Positions 24,376 to 33,653 of a stretch of 63,779 nt of DNA are shown here, one piece after another. Position 1 is the first letter of the stretch, and each line of letters starts with the position of its first letter. This DNA is from Pirellulaceae bacterium (GTDB lineage Bacteria > Planctomycetota > Planctomycetia > Pirellulales > Pirellulaceae), in contig JAQWSU010000023.1 in the NCBI GenBank assembly GCA_029243025.1, positions 1 to 63,779 on the forward strand, written 5' to 3'. Made by a program: the position numbers and the translations under genes. The notes beneath the pieces were generated by a model. It did not search any database, was not told the origin of the DNA, and worked only from the letters and a program-made list of their open reading frames with translations.

Positions 24376-25917
24376 GTGTCCAACACACGCACAATCCGCA
24401 TTTTTGATACTACACTTCGAGACGGTGAACAATCTCCCGGCGGGAGTATGAATCTCGACGAGAAACTGAAAATTGCTCACGCACTCGTCGATTTGGGAGT
24501 GGACATTATCGAAGCCGGTTTTCCCATTGCTTCACCGGGTGACTTCGAGGCTGTCCGGGAAATCTCGACGAACGTCAGCGGTGCCACGATCTGCGGCCTA
24601 GCTCGTTGCAATGAAAAAGACATTGACCGTGCCTGGGATGCGTTGAAGCAGGCCCACCGACCACGAATCCATGTCTTCTTGGCAACGAGTGCAATCCATC
24701 GCGAGTTCAAGCTTAAGATGACTCCCCAAGAGATTGTCAAACGAGCCGTTTCGGGCGTCGCACGGGCTGTCAGTTACTGCGACGACGTCGAATTCTCTCC
24801 GGAGGATGCCGCACGAACGGAAGTCGACTTCCTCTGTGAAGTCGTCGAAGCCGCGATTACAGCCGGTGCAACGACCGTCAACATACCCGACACGGTTGGC
24901 TATGCGACTCCTGCTCACATGGGACGTGTGATCAAGACGTTAGTTGACCGCGTTCCCAACATTGACCAAGCCGTGATCAGCGTCCATTGCCATAATGACT
25001 TGGGACTGGCGGTCGCAAACAGCCTGGCGGCAGTGGAAAACGGAGCTGGTCAAGTCGAATGTACGATTAACGGGATTGGAGAACGGGCCGGAAATTGCTC
25101 ACTCGAAGAAATTGTTATGGCGCTACGAACGCGCGTCGATTATTTCCAGGCCGATACGGGAATCAAATCCGAGCGACTGGTCCCGGCAAGCCGGTTGGTA
25201 TCCGGCATTACCGGTTTGCAGGTGCAACGCAACAAGGCCATCGTAGGTCGCAATGCTTTTGCTCACGAAGCAGGTATTCATCAAGATGGGATGCTGAAAG
25301 AACGCACCACGTACGAAATCATGCGTCCCGAGGATGTGGGCTTTCTGAACACCGAACTGGTGCTAGGCAAGCACTCAGGACGAGCCGCTTTGGCGGACCG
25401 AGCTCGCGCATTGGGTTTTCACCTCACGGGTGAGCAACTCAAATCGGTTTTTGAGGACTTCAAGCTGTTGGCAGACAAGAAGAAGGAAATCTACGATGGC
25501 GATATCGCTGCGATTATCAAACAGACCATTCACGCCTCGAGCTCCAGGGAAGAGTGGTCATTGGTAGCCTTTCAGTCAACATCAGGAACCGGTCGGCAAC
25601 CGACGGTAAAGCTGACGCTGAAACGGGGTGACAATGAGATTACTGAGGAGCTTTCGGAAGGTGATGGCCCCGTCGACGCAGCGTTTTTGGCCACGGAGAA
25701 AATCACAGGTATGAAACTCGCCTGCAAAGATTTTCTCGTACGGAGTGCCACTTTGGGCCACGACGCCCAGGGCGAAGTCATCGTCGAAGTGGAACATAAC
25801 GATGAAACTTATCGGGGTCGGGGCGTTTCGACCGATACGGTCGAAGCCACCGTCCTGGCAATCCTGAATGCAGTAAACCGAATCGCCACCTCGGTCGAAT
25901 CAGGCAACGAAGGCTAA
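24376..25917 (+). CDS. leuA: 2-isopropylmalate synthase
   Basis: The first enzyme of leucine synthesis: acetyl-CoA plus 2-ketoisovalerate to 2-isopropylmalate. The protein has about 513 residues. FDTTLRDGEQSPGG at residues 9-22 is the catalytic metal-site signature, HCHNDLG near residue 206 and NGIGERAGN near 236 follow, and the TIM barrel ends near residue 330. From about residue 390 a LeuA allosteric domain (regulatory, feedback by leucine) runs to the end. I chose the GTG at 24376, with AAGGAC seven bases upstream. The ATG at 24346 has no ribosome site. The attenuator-like leader implies control by leucine supply as well. Its end overlaps the convergent DUF420 gene by 18 bases. Confidence 0.95.
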   Translation: MSNTRTIRIFDTTLRDGEQSPGGSMNLDEKLKIAHALVDLGVDIIEAGFPIASPGDFEAVREISTNVSGATICGLARCNEKDIDRAWDALKQAHRPRIHVFLATSAIHREFKLKMTPQEIVKRAVSGVARAVSYCDDVEFSPEDAARTEVDFLCEVVEAAITAGATTVNIPDTVGYATPAHMGRVIKTLVDRVPNIDQAVISVHCHNDLGLAVANSLAAVENGAGQVECTINGIGERAGNCSLEEIVMALRTRVDYFQADTGIKSERLVPASRLVSGITGLQVQRNKAIVGRNAFAHEAGIHQDGMLKERTTYEIMRPEDVGFLNTELVLGKHSGRAALADRARALGFHLTGEQLKSVFEDFKLLADKKKEIYDGDIAAIIKQTIHASSSREEWSLVAFQSTSGTGRQPTVKLTLKRGDNEITEELSEGDGPVDAAFLATEKITGMKLACKDFLVRSATLGHDAQGEVIVEVEHNDETYRGRGVSTDTVEATVLAILNAVNRIATSVESGNEG

Positions 25918-26424
25918 CAGGTAAAAAACGCAGCCCGTCAAAGCGGTTAAGAACAATTCAATCGCAGCGAGTCGCGCCCAAAAGATGTGGGAGCGACTGT
26001 GGTCACCGGGCGCTGGCGGACGCGGGAATTGTCGCAACGCGCGCACCACGACAAAGATCCACAACAGGGCAGTCGGAATAGCGCACGCCAAGTGGATCGC
26101 CAAACTTAAATCGATCCAATCGTTCCAGCGACCATCTTGCCAGAATCGGGAGGGCATTGCTCGATCCATCCAACCATTCACTCGCATATCAATTTCAAAC
26201 AAGGTAACGGCCGCCAGCAGAACTGCAGCAAGGATCAACTGGGTCGTTTTGTGTAAGCCATAGCGGCGGTGATACCGCACCTGATAAATGCTCCAAAACA
26301 TCACTGGCACGACCGCAAACATCGCCAGGAAAACGACATCAAGCATGAGTGATCCGCGAAATCCGACAAAACCATCAAGGCCGTTGAATTCGGCGAGTAA
26401 ACTGAAGCAAATCGGGTCAGACAT
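25900..26424 (-). CDS. DUF420 family membrane protein
   Basis: A 174-residue integral membrane protein with about four spans (VVFLAMFAVVPVMFW, LILAAVLLAAVTLF, LAIHLACAIPTALLW, LAAIELFLTALTGCV). It carries the family's conserved histidines in YHRRYGLHKTTQ and LSLAIHLA. DUF420 includes YozB/CtaM, a protein needed for heme-copper oxidase function in some Firmicutes, so a role in cytochrome oxidase assembly is possible but not shown here. The gene ends 18 bases inside the convergent leuA gene. It starts 105 bases after the sulfatase upstream, whose function is unrelated. The ATG at 26424 is the only reasonable start. Confidence 0.82.
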   Translation of the reverse strand: MSDPICFSLLAEFNGLDGFVGFRGSLMLDVVFLAMFAVVPVMFWSIYQVRYHRRYGLHKTTQLILAAVLLAAVTLFEIDMRVNGWMDRAMPSRFWQDGRWNDWIDLSLAIHLACAIPTALLWIFVVVRALRQFPRPPAPGDHSRSHIFWARLAAIELFLTALTGCVFYLLAFVA

Positions 26425-26529
26425 CTTCGCGTTGCTGGGGGCCAGAATAAAATGCGGAAACGGCAGCGAACTCTCGCCATTCTAAGCATCGTGATTCGCG
26501 AGACTAGAGCAGCCCCGCAGCATCTGCGT

Positions 26530-27861
26530 CTATTTTTGCCAAGATTGTTTCCATCGGCGATGAATCGCCTGTAACTGCTCGACCTGAGCAGGCTCATCCG
26601 CGGCCAGATTTCGACTCTCCGCAGGGTCTGAATCGATTCGATACAGTTCGGGCTCCGTCTTCTTGGAGGGCTGATACAGCTTCCACGCCCCTTGTCGAAC
26701 CGCCCGTTGACCGCCCAACTCCCAACAAAAGCTCGCATGGGGTGTGGCTGCCGCCGCCTCTTGAATCACTGGCAAGATGTCTTTCCCGTCCAAGGAATCA
26801 TCGGGTACGGCGATGTCACACAAACTGGCCAGCGTCGGCAGCCAATCACAGGCGGTGACCATTTGTCCCCGAACTTGGCCGGCAGGTAACTGTCCTGGCC
26901 ACGAGATCATGGCAGGAACCCGAATCCCCCCTTCCAACAGTTGAAATTTATGCCCGCGGTACGGACCAGAACTTCCGCCGCCATGGTGAGCTCGCTCTTC
27001 CACCGAATGTCCGTGGTCTGATTGAAAGACCAAGATCGTATCATCTCGCAAATCCAGATCATCAAGCAGCTTGACCAATCGACCGATTCGTTCATCGATC
27101 GTGGAAATAAAGGCAGCATAAAGGTTGCGTGGATAGGGAAGATCCCGATAACGTTCAAGCCATTGCTCATCCCCCTGATACGGATAGTGAGGCATGTTAA
27201 CGGCAAAGTAGATGAAGAATGGCGATTCAGGATCTTGCTGGATAAATTGCGTTGCTTCCTCAACCATCAGATCGCCAAAGAATCGTCCGTTCTCGAAGAC
27301 TTCGACACCATTGCGATAAAGATCGTGTTCATTGGGACCATTCCAATAATAGAAATGTGAGTAGTTGTCGATGCAGCCACCCATGTGACCAAAGGAATAA
27401 TCAAAACCACGCTGATTCGGCAGCAAGTGCGGTTCAAAGCCGAGGTGCCACTTGCCAATGTGCGCTGTCCGATATCCAGCCGATTGAAACATGTCAGCCA
27501 TCGTCTTTCGTTCGACTGCCAAACCGCCCTTTTGCCCTCGGCGCGTGCCCACATTACCTGACACGCCAGCGCGCTGGGGTGTCAGGCCGGTCATACAGGC
27601 CGCTCTTGAAGGCGCGCAGACGGGCGATGCCGCGTAAAACTGCGTAAAACGGACGCCTCGCTCTGCCAAGGCATCCATGTTGGGTGTAATCAGATCTTTT
27701 GCTCCGTAAACATTGATGTCTACGCTTCCTTGATCATCGGTCAAAATGAAAATCACATTCGGCTTGCGAGCTTCCGCCGTAATCGCCGCATGGCTGCAGC
27801 TCAGAAAACACATTCCAACCACGAAGCACTTAAACATGAATCGGCAAAACCTCTCGTTCAT
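26530..27861 (-). CDS. Secreted sulfatase (formylglycine type)
   Basis: A 443-residue sulfatase. A signal peptide (FKCFVVGMCFLSCSHAA) precedes the metal site ILTDDQGSVD, and the formylglycine motif is C-A-P-S-R at residue 82, the bacterial sulfatase variant with Ala. GKWHLGFEP, FFIYFAVNMPHYPYQG and VFQSDHGHS follow. The histidine-rich stretch SVEERAHHGGGSSG is probably a substrate-site loop. I chose the ATG at 27861, with GGGAAGG upstream. The frame extends further to 27933 without a signal there. It lies downstream of the DUF1501-PSD1 pair on the same strand, separated by 319 bases, so its promoter may be its own. Confidence 0.93.
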   Translation of the reverse strand: MNERFCRFMFKCFVVGMCFLSCSHAAITAEARKPNVIFILTDDQGSVDINVYGAKDLITPNMDALAERGVRFTQFYAASPVCAPSRAACMTGLTPQRAGVSGNVGTRRGQKGGLAVERKTMADMFQSAGYRTAHIGKWHLGFEPHLLPNQRGFDYSFGHMGGCIDNYSHFYYWNGPNEHDLYRNGVEVFENGRFFGDLMVEEATQFIQQDPESPFFIYFAVNMPHYPYQGDEQWLERYRDLPYPRNLYAAFISTIDERIGRLVKLLDDLDLRDDTILVFQSDHGHSVEERAHHGGGSSGPYRGHKFQLLEGGIRVPAMISWPGQLPAGQVRGQMVTACDWLPTLASLCDIAVPDDSLDGKDILPVIQEAAAATPHASFCWELGGQRAVRQGAWKLYQPSKKTEPELYRIDSDPAESRNLAADEPAQVEQLQAIHRRWKQSWQK

Positions 27862-28180
27862 CGGAAGAGCCTTCCCACCCGAATCAGGTGTCAAAAAACA
27901 TTGGTTCAGCTCACCGCACCCAGACTGCGGCAATTGGCTGGAGTGATTTAATCGACAGCTTCCCTCTTAAACAGCAACTGCCTCCCAGAGCCGGCTTGAT
28001 TCTATCTTAAGTCAACCGCACCATCCGTGAAATAATCAGAAACAAAGGATCTACCAATTCGACCATTTCATCGATGACCCCGCCGAGAATTCGGCATACG
28101 CCGGCCGGCAACATCAGCGCACAAAAATGGTTTGCCAATCGATCGACCAGCTGGTGCAGCCCGTCAAAGCGATCACCGTG
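27862..28180. other. Intergenic stretch, nothing recognised
   Basis: This 319-bp gap lies between the DUF1501 gene and the sulfatase, both minus-strand. I see only a short GCCGGCCGGC palindrome near 28100 and no clear promoter, terminator or small gene. Confidence 0.5.
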
Positions 28181-29626
28181 TCAGCTCCGCAGTCGCTTTG
28201 CGATGTCACGGTCTCCACCAATATCGGTCAGACGCCGTTCCCGCCCTTCGAAAAGGTATGTCAAGCGTTCATGATTCAGCCCCATCAATGACAGGATGGT
28301 CGCATGTAAATCGTGCACATGCAGTTTATCTTCAACAGCACGGAAGGCAAAATCATCGGTTGCTCCGATCACTTGTCCACCTCGAATCCCACCACCAGCC
28401 ATCCATGAGCTGAAACCGTAAGGACTATGATCGCGTCCCTGATTTCCTTGCATCACGGGGGTGCGACCAAATTCCCCCGTCCAGACAACCAGCGTGCTGT
28501 CCAGCATTCCGCGCTGCTTCAAGTCTGCCAACAAACCTGCGATGGGTTGGTCGATCCGTTTCGCGTTTCCGGCGTGATTCTTGCCACACTCACCGTGCCC
28601 ATCCCAATCGGTATTGCAAAGCAAAACACAACGCACCCCCCGCTCCACCATCCGGCGAGAGAGCAAACACATTTTCCCAAATCGATCTGCCGAGTCGGTC
28701 CCAATACCATAAAGTTCTTGAGTGGCCCGGGTTTCTCTCGATAGATCAATCAGTTCCGGAGCTGCCGTTTGCATACGATAGGCAAGTTCGTAATTGGCAA
28801 TCCGCGCATCAAGCCTCGAATCACCTTCGCGACTAGACCGATGAACCTGGTTCCAGGCGTTGATTCGATCGATCATCCGCCGCTGCTGTTCGGGTGAAAT
28901 TGATTTGGGGCGATTAAGATTTTGAATTGGGTGACCTTGATCGCGAAGCACTGTTCCCTGATAAACCGCTGGAAGGTATCCGGAATGGTACATCACTTTA
29001 CCGCCTCGAAAACCACCATCACTCAAAGCAATGTAGGCAGGCAGACTGTCACTTTCGCTGCCCAAACCGTAGGTGAGCCACGCACCGACACTCGGATGAC
29101 CGAGTAACGTTGATCCGGTCGTCATTTGCGTGATCGCCGGACCATGAATGAATGAATCGTGGTAACACGAACGGATAACTGCTAAATCATCGGCATGCTT
29201 GGCCAGTTGAGGAAAAAGACTCGACACTTCAAGGCCCGAATCGCCATACTTTTTGAACGGAAAAGCGGACGCCATTAATTTTCCATCAGTCGGTCGCATA
29301 AACTGCAACGAAAGCCCTGCGGTGTTAAAACTTGAGGGCAGCGATTGGAGGTGATGCTTGACCAACTCAGGCTTTGGATCGAAGGTCTCAATCTGACTCG
29401 GCCCACCCACCATAAACAACATAATCAGACTTTTGGCGTGGGCAGGAAAATGCTGAGGTTGAACGGCCAACGAACTGCCGAAAGAATTTGCCGGAGCAGC
29501 CTCAAGATCTGTTCGCAACAAACTGGCGAGTCCAATCGCACCGGTCCCCATTGCGGCTCTTGCCAAAAAATCGCGTCGACTATCGGCCAACTCGACACGA
29601 CCACAACGAGTTAAGGAATGAGTCAT
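28181..29626 (-). CDS. DUF1501 protein with Tat-type signal
   Basis: A 481-residue DUF1501 protein, fourth of its kind here. The N-terminus SRRDFLARAAMGTGAIG is a clear twin-arginine signal. Conserved blocks: FMVGGPSQIETFDPKP, WTGEFGRTPVMQ, GRDHSPYGFSSWMAGGG and DLHATILSLMGLNHERLTYLF. In this copy the usual PSH of the first block is PSQ, so one of the family's common His positions is replaced by Gln. It begins three bases after the PSD1 stop, so the two are cotranscribed. The C-terminal tail RRLTDIGGDRDIAKRLRS is slightly longer than in the others. Confidence 0.9.
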   Translation of the reverse strand: MTHSLTRCGRVELADSRRDFLARAAMGTGAIGLASLLRTDLEAAPANSFGSSLAVQPQHFPAHAKSLIMLFMVGGPSQIETFDPKPELVKHHLQSLPSSFNTAGLSLQFMRPTDGKLMASAFPFKKYGDSGLEVSSLFPQLAKHADDLAVIRSCYHDSFIHGPAITQMTTGSTLLGHPSVGAWLTYGLGSESDSLPAYIALSDGGFRGGKVMYHSGYLPAVYQGTVLRDQGHPIQNLNRPKSISPEQQRRMIDRINAWNQVHRSSREGDSRLDARIANYELAYRMQTAAPELIDLSRETRATQELYGIGTDSADRFGKMCLLSRRMVERGVRCVLLCNTDWDGHGECGKNHAGNAKRIDQPIAGLLADLKQRGMLDSTLVVWTGEFGRTPVMQGNQGRDHSPYGFSSWMAGGGIRGGQVIGATDDFAFRAVEDKLHVHDLHATILSLMGLNHERLTYLFEGRERRLTDIGGDRDIAKRLRS

Positions 29627-29629
29627 AGT

Positions 29630-32600
29630 TCAGTCCACGTAAACAAATTCATTCAGATTAAAGAGCGTCAAACAAAGCTTGGTCAGTGCCGCCGCCCGTC
29701 GCGGAGCAAGCTGATTAAGTCCTGCTGGTTGCTTGTCAACGGGCAACGAATCGTCGGCCATCTCCTCCAACCGATCGAGAAATGCAACTGCTTCAGTTAC
29801 TTCCTTGCCAGACGCGGGGCGTCCCAATGCGACTTGCCATGCGCGTTTAACCTGAGCGGTCGGCTCCTGCCCCACTTCGTGAACCAATCGCATCGCAAAA
29901 TTCTTTGCCTGCTCGAACCCCAACTGATTGTTCAATAACCACAGCGCTTGCGGCGCTACCGTTGACGCGTCACGACCTGAACAACTCACGGCGTTCACTG
30001 GCGCATCGAACAAGTCAAACAGCGGAAAATTGAAGTTTCGCCGCACAACAATATACAGGCCTCGACGCGTCTGGTCCGATGCCAATTCAGACTCGACCCA
30101 AATCGACTTATTTGTCAACTCCTCCGCCAACAGAGGTGGCATCACCGGACGGCCCCCCATCGCCAAATTGATGGTGCCCGCGACCGAATGTACTGCATCC
30201 CAAATCACTTCGCCTGCCAGCCGACGACGATTCATCCGCCAAAGCAACCTGTTATCAGGGTCCTGCTGAGCATGTTCCTCCGTGTAAAATAAACTCGATT
30301 GCCGATAGGTCCGCGACGTCATCATCAATCGGTGCATTGATTTAACGCTCCAACCGCGAGCGACAAACTCCGAAGCTAGCCAGTCTAACAACGGTGGATG
30401 AGTAGGCGGTGCTCCCATGCGGCCAAAGTCGTTCGACGTGGCGACAATGCCGCGGCCAAAGTGCCACTGCCAAATCCGATTGGCCATCACGCGAGCCGTT
30501 AAAGGATGGTCCGGTCGTGTCAACCAACGTGCAAACTCCTTCCGTCGACCTATCGAATTCACAGTCAACAGACTGTTGACGTTCGTCTGCTGAGCGAGTA
30601 GTTGCGGCAGGCGAGGGACCATCGATTGCTTTGGACGCGATAAATCGCCGCGACTCAGCAGGAGGACTTGCGGTGCTAATCCCGCACGGTAGTGCCCAAG
30701 CACACTCACGGTTGGACGCTCGTAAACCCCCACATACAAATCACCCTGTGCATCCTTCTCCGGCAATGCGAGCAAACGATCAGCAAGCTCCATTTTAAGT
30801 TCTTGCAGCCTGCGTTGCTCGACCTCCGTGCGTTCACCTTCCGAGTTCGCTTGCTGATAGGCACGATAGGCCTTGCGAGCTTCCTCGACTGCGAGCATTT
30901 TTGGATAGTGCTGTTTCCAATCGGCAAGCCCCATGCCGTGCTGCATCGGCATCTCAATTTCACGACTGGTCGCAAAGATTGCTTGGAGCGAGTAATAATC
31001 TCGCTGAGAAATTGGGTCGAACTTATGATCGTGACACCTGGCACAGGCAAACGTCAGCCCCATAAATGCAGCACCAGTCGTGTCCACCCAATCGGTCAGT
31101 CGCTCATTCGTAAGCTTCTTGACATCCATGTTCGACTCGTGAATCTGCGGGCCCAGGACATAGAAACCGGTTCCCGTCAACGCCTCGAAGTGACGTTTTT
31201 TTTCAGGATCCATCACATAGCTGCCACCAAGGTCAAGATTGTCCGCCCAGATTTCGTCGCCCGCGATCTGCTCCTGAACAAATTGATCATAGGGCTTGTC
31301 ATCGTTGAAGGATTTCACGACGTAGTCACGAAATCGCCACGCGTTGCGATAATAGATATCGGTTTCGTAGCCACCCGTGTCCGCATACCTGGCAACGTCC
31401 AACCAATGCCGCCCCCACCGCTCGCCGTAATGCTTGGAATGCAATAATTGCTCAATGACGCGTTCCCAAGCACCGACTGCGGTATCATTCACAAACGCTT
31501 CGATCTCCGCTGGTTTTGGCGGCAAACCAATCAGATCAAAATAGGCACGACGGATAAGCGTTCGTCGATCTGCGAGAGGAGCCGCCACCAGTTTTTTTTC
31601 CCGCAGCTTTGCTTGAATGAACGCATCAATCGGATGGCGGGGCGGATCCCCCCACTGCCGATCCGGTACCACGATGGCATATTTTTGGATCAGCCCCTCC
31701 TCGACCGCCCGACGTTGTGAGTCTTTCAACGCGATATTGTAGATGCTGACCTCGGCCAAATCGCCTCGAAAAGCACCAAGCGACTCGTGCGCCCGACCCA
31801 AAAAAATCCCCAGATCGGTCCGATGACGGATTTTTGGACTTGCCGAGCTTCCCAGTAATGCTCTCGAAGGAACCGGGCGACCATTCACAAACAGAGAACT
31901 CATCGGCGCCATCGGGCCGGCACGTTTGACGAGGCTGATTACGAGCGGCTTCTCGTAGAGTGACCACATTAATTGGGGAGATGTACGGGCGTCATGCGCG
32001 TAACCACCCGAGTGACTCAACTGACCACTCAAACGATGGATCTCGAGCAATGAAGCCGACGGTCGCCCCGGATCATGTTCCGCAGCAGGATCCCCGAAGC
32101 CAATCAACACAGAGGTCTGCCTGTCCTGGCTTGGCGGTCGCATATTGACAACCATCGTGATGGTCCAGGACGCATCACCATCAATCTCGACCGGATTATC
32201 AGCAGGCGATGACAGGCCCGCAATCTCATTGAATCGAACTGCGGCTTGATTCCCGATTGTCGAATACCGCATCCAACGTGGTGGAGCACCGACGAGAGCA
32301 TCAACTCGATTCCAGGTCGGACGCAGATGCCGATCGTTCCCGCTCTCGTCGATCCACTCAACAACCCGCTCCCCATGTTGGGTCGAGATACTTTCCGCGC
32401 GATACCAAGCCTGCAAATGACCTCGGAGCGTTTCATTATCAGGCGAAATGGCCGGCTGATCACGGGACGAAATTATGCTAGGCAGCGAACCAGGAACAAC
32501 AGGGCGGATGGGTGACTGGAAAGCCCAAGAAGCACCCCCCTTCGTCATTCGCTGCGTCCACTCATCGTGCGTTACATCACTTGCACGGGATCGGGCTCCC

Positions 32601-33025
32601 GTATCAATCCAACGACGGATCAAGGCGATTTCAGCGGGAGTGAGCGCGGGGTGATTCTCCGGAGGCATTTCCCCACTTTGAATCCGTTCGATCAATAAAC
32701 TCTCGTCCGCCGATAATTTCGTGATGGCTGCCCCCGAATCGCCACCACGTTGAATCGCAAATACGGAACGCAGATCCAAATTCGCTTCACGAGCTTGGCC
32801 GCCGTGACATTCCCCGCATTTCAGCAAAAAAATGGGGCGGACGTCTTTTTCAAAAACCGGAGGCGAACCGAAAGATAATTTTTCCCCGATGACGACCAGC
32901 AGCACAAACACGATCAGACAGCGAACAGACAGACCTTGCCCGAACAGACCCATCGATAATCGGCTCACCCATCGAGAAAAAAACGGGCAACAGCTCCCCA
33001 AATTCCATGCGATTCCAAGTCTCAT
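29630..33025 (-). CDS. PSCyt1-LamG-DUF1549-PSD1(DUF1553) protein
   Basis: The largest protein of the window, 1131 residues. A signal segment at about residues 35-47 (CLIVFVLLVVIG) is followed by PSCyt1 with CGECH at residues 70-74. A LamG/concanavalin-like domain spans roughly 195-460. Then comes DUF1549 with CARCHDHKFDPI near residue 664, and DUF1553 to the end. The LamG domain sits before DUF1549, whereas in the protein at 4217 it sits after, so the binding module has moved within the scaffold. The start at 33025 has AAGG seven bases upstream. An ATG at 32953 would place the signal closer to the N-terminus and is possible. The DUF1501 partner follows. Confidence 0.9.
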   Translation of the reverse strand: MRLGIAWNLGSCCPFFSRWVSRLSMGLFGQGLSVRCLIVFVLLVVIGEKLSFGSPPVFEKDVRPIFLLKCGECHGGQAREANLDLRSVFAIQRGGDSGAAITKLSADESLLIERIQSGEMPPENHPALTPAEIALIRRWIDTGARSRASDVTHDEWTQRMTKGGASWAFQSPIRPVVPGSLPSIISSRDQPAISPDNETLRGHLQAWYRAESISTQHGERVVEWIDESGNDRHLRPTWNRVDALVGAPPRWMRYSTIGNQAAVRFNEIAGLSSPADNPVEIDGDASWTITMVVNMRPPSQDRQTSVLIGFGDPAAEHDPGRPSASLLEIHRLSGQLSHSGGYAHDARTSPQLMWSLYEKPLVISLVKRAGPMAPMSSLFVNGRPVPSRALLGSSASPKIRHRTDLGIFLGRAHESLGAFRGDLAEVSIYNIALKDSQRRAVEEGLIQKYAIVVPDRQWGDPPRHPIDAFIQAKLREKKLVAAPLADRRTLIRRAYFDLIGLPPKPAEIEAFVNDTAVGAWERVIEQLLHSKHYGERWGRHWLDVARYADTGGYETDIYYRNAWRFRDYVVKSFNDDKPYDQFVQEQIAGDEIWADNLDLGGSYVMDPEKKRHFEALTGTGFYVLGPQIHESNMDVKKLTNERLTDWVDTTGAAFMGLTFACARCHDHKFDPISQRDYYSLQAIFATSREIEMPMQHGMGLADWKQHYPKMLAVEEARKAYRAYQQANSEGERTEVEQRRLQELKMELADRLLALPEKDAQGDLYVGVYERPTVSVLGHYRAGLAPQVLLLSRGDLSRPKQSMVPRLPQLLAQQTNVNSLLTVNSIGRRKEFARWLTRPDHPLTARVMANRIWQWHFGRGIVATSNDFGRMGAPPTHPPLLDWLASEFVARGWSVKSMHRLMMTSRTYRQSSLFYTEEHAQQDPDNRLLWRMNRRRLAGEVIWDAVHSVAGTINLAMGGRPVMPPLLAEELTNKSIWVESELASDQTRRGLYIVVRRNFNFPLFDLFDAPVNAVSCSGRDASTVAPQALWLLNNQLGFEQAKNFAMRLVHEVGQEPTAQVKRAWQVALGRPASGKEVTEAVAFLDRLEEMADDSLPVDKQPAGLNQLAPRRAAALTKLCLTLFNLNEFVYVD

Positions 33026-33653
33026 CTCAAAGCCTTGTTGTTGCTCAAGTCAACTTTGTCACCGATCCGCTAGACCTCTTTCGACGAACCCTGTCACACT
33101 GAAAAAGAAGTATTCAAACTTTGCAGAGTCGCCGCAGAGCCAGAGCCGCCGTAGGGCCCTCGAAAACCAACAGCAAATAGCTTGGACATCGCAACTTGCA
33201 ATCAGCAGGATTATAAACGATCCAACTCCGGGACGCCAAAAAGATCTATTCTCTTCAGCAAATCGTTGCCGAATGCGGATCGGAAAACTTTCCGAAGACC
33301 GTTCTGCCCCAACTTGCAATTCCAACATCCAAATCATCGAGACACAATTAATCTTGTTCGAAAGGCGACTGATTGACGCATCCGTGGACTTAAACTGCTG
33401 ATTTCCTCAAAACATCAACCCTGATGCGTCTGAGATAAGAATCACCTCTCTTTCCGCTTCTCTGTCGATATCAAAGACGCTTCCCGTGCAACAAGATCAA
33501 GCACACTGGCAATTGGCAGTCCACACGGCCCAAAAAGAGTAGAATTGAAAATTGATTTCTGGCGCCGGGTTGACCCAAGCCGCTCGTTAAACAATCACAC
33601 TCAGAAAGAAACCGAAACCCTTCGTCATCAATTCTGCACCTAAGGACATAGGC
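33026..33653. other. Divergent promoter region, no gene recognised
   Basis: This 628-bp gap separates the PSD1 gene (-) from a sulfatase gene (+). A 92-codon minus-strand frame (33337-33059) and several + frames exist, but their products have no sensible composition or ribosome sites. AAGGA just before 33654 serves the sulfatase. Nothing else is supported. Confidence 0.5.

Noticed and set aside
24063-24376. T-box riboswitch before leuA
   Set aside because: No conserved T-box sequence (UGGN-type anti-terminator bulge) or specifier stem is visible; the leader-peptide model fits better.
33059-33337. 92-codon minus-strand ORF
   Set aside because: Odd composition (many Trp, Cys, Phe), no start signal and no similarity to known families.
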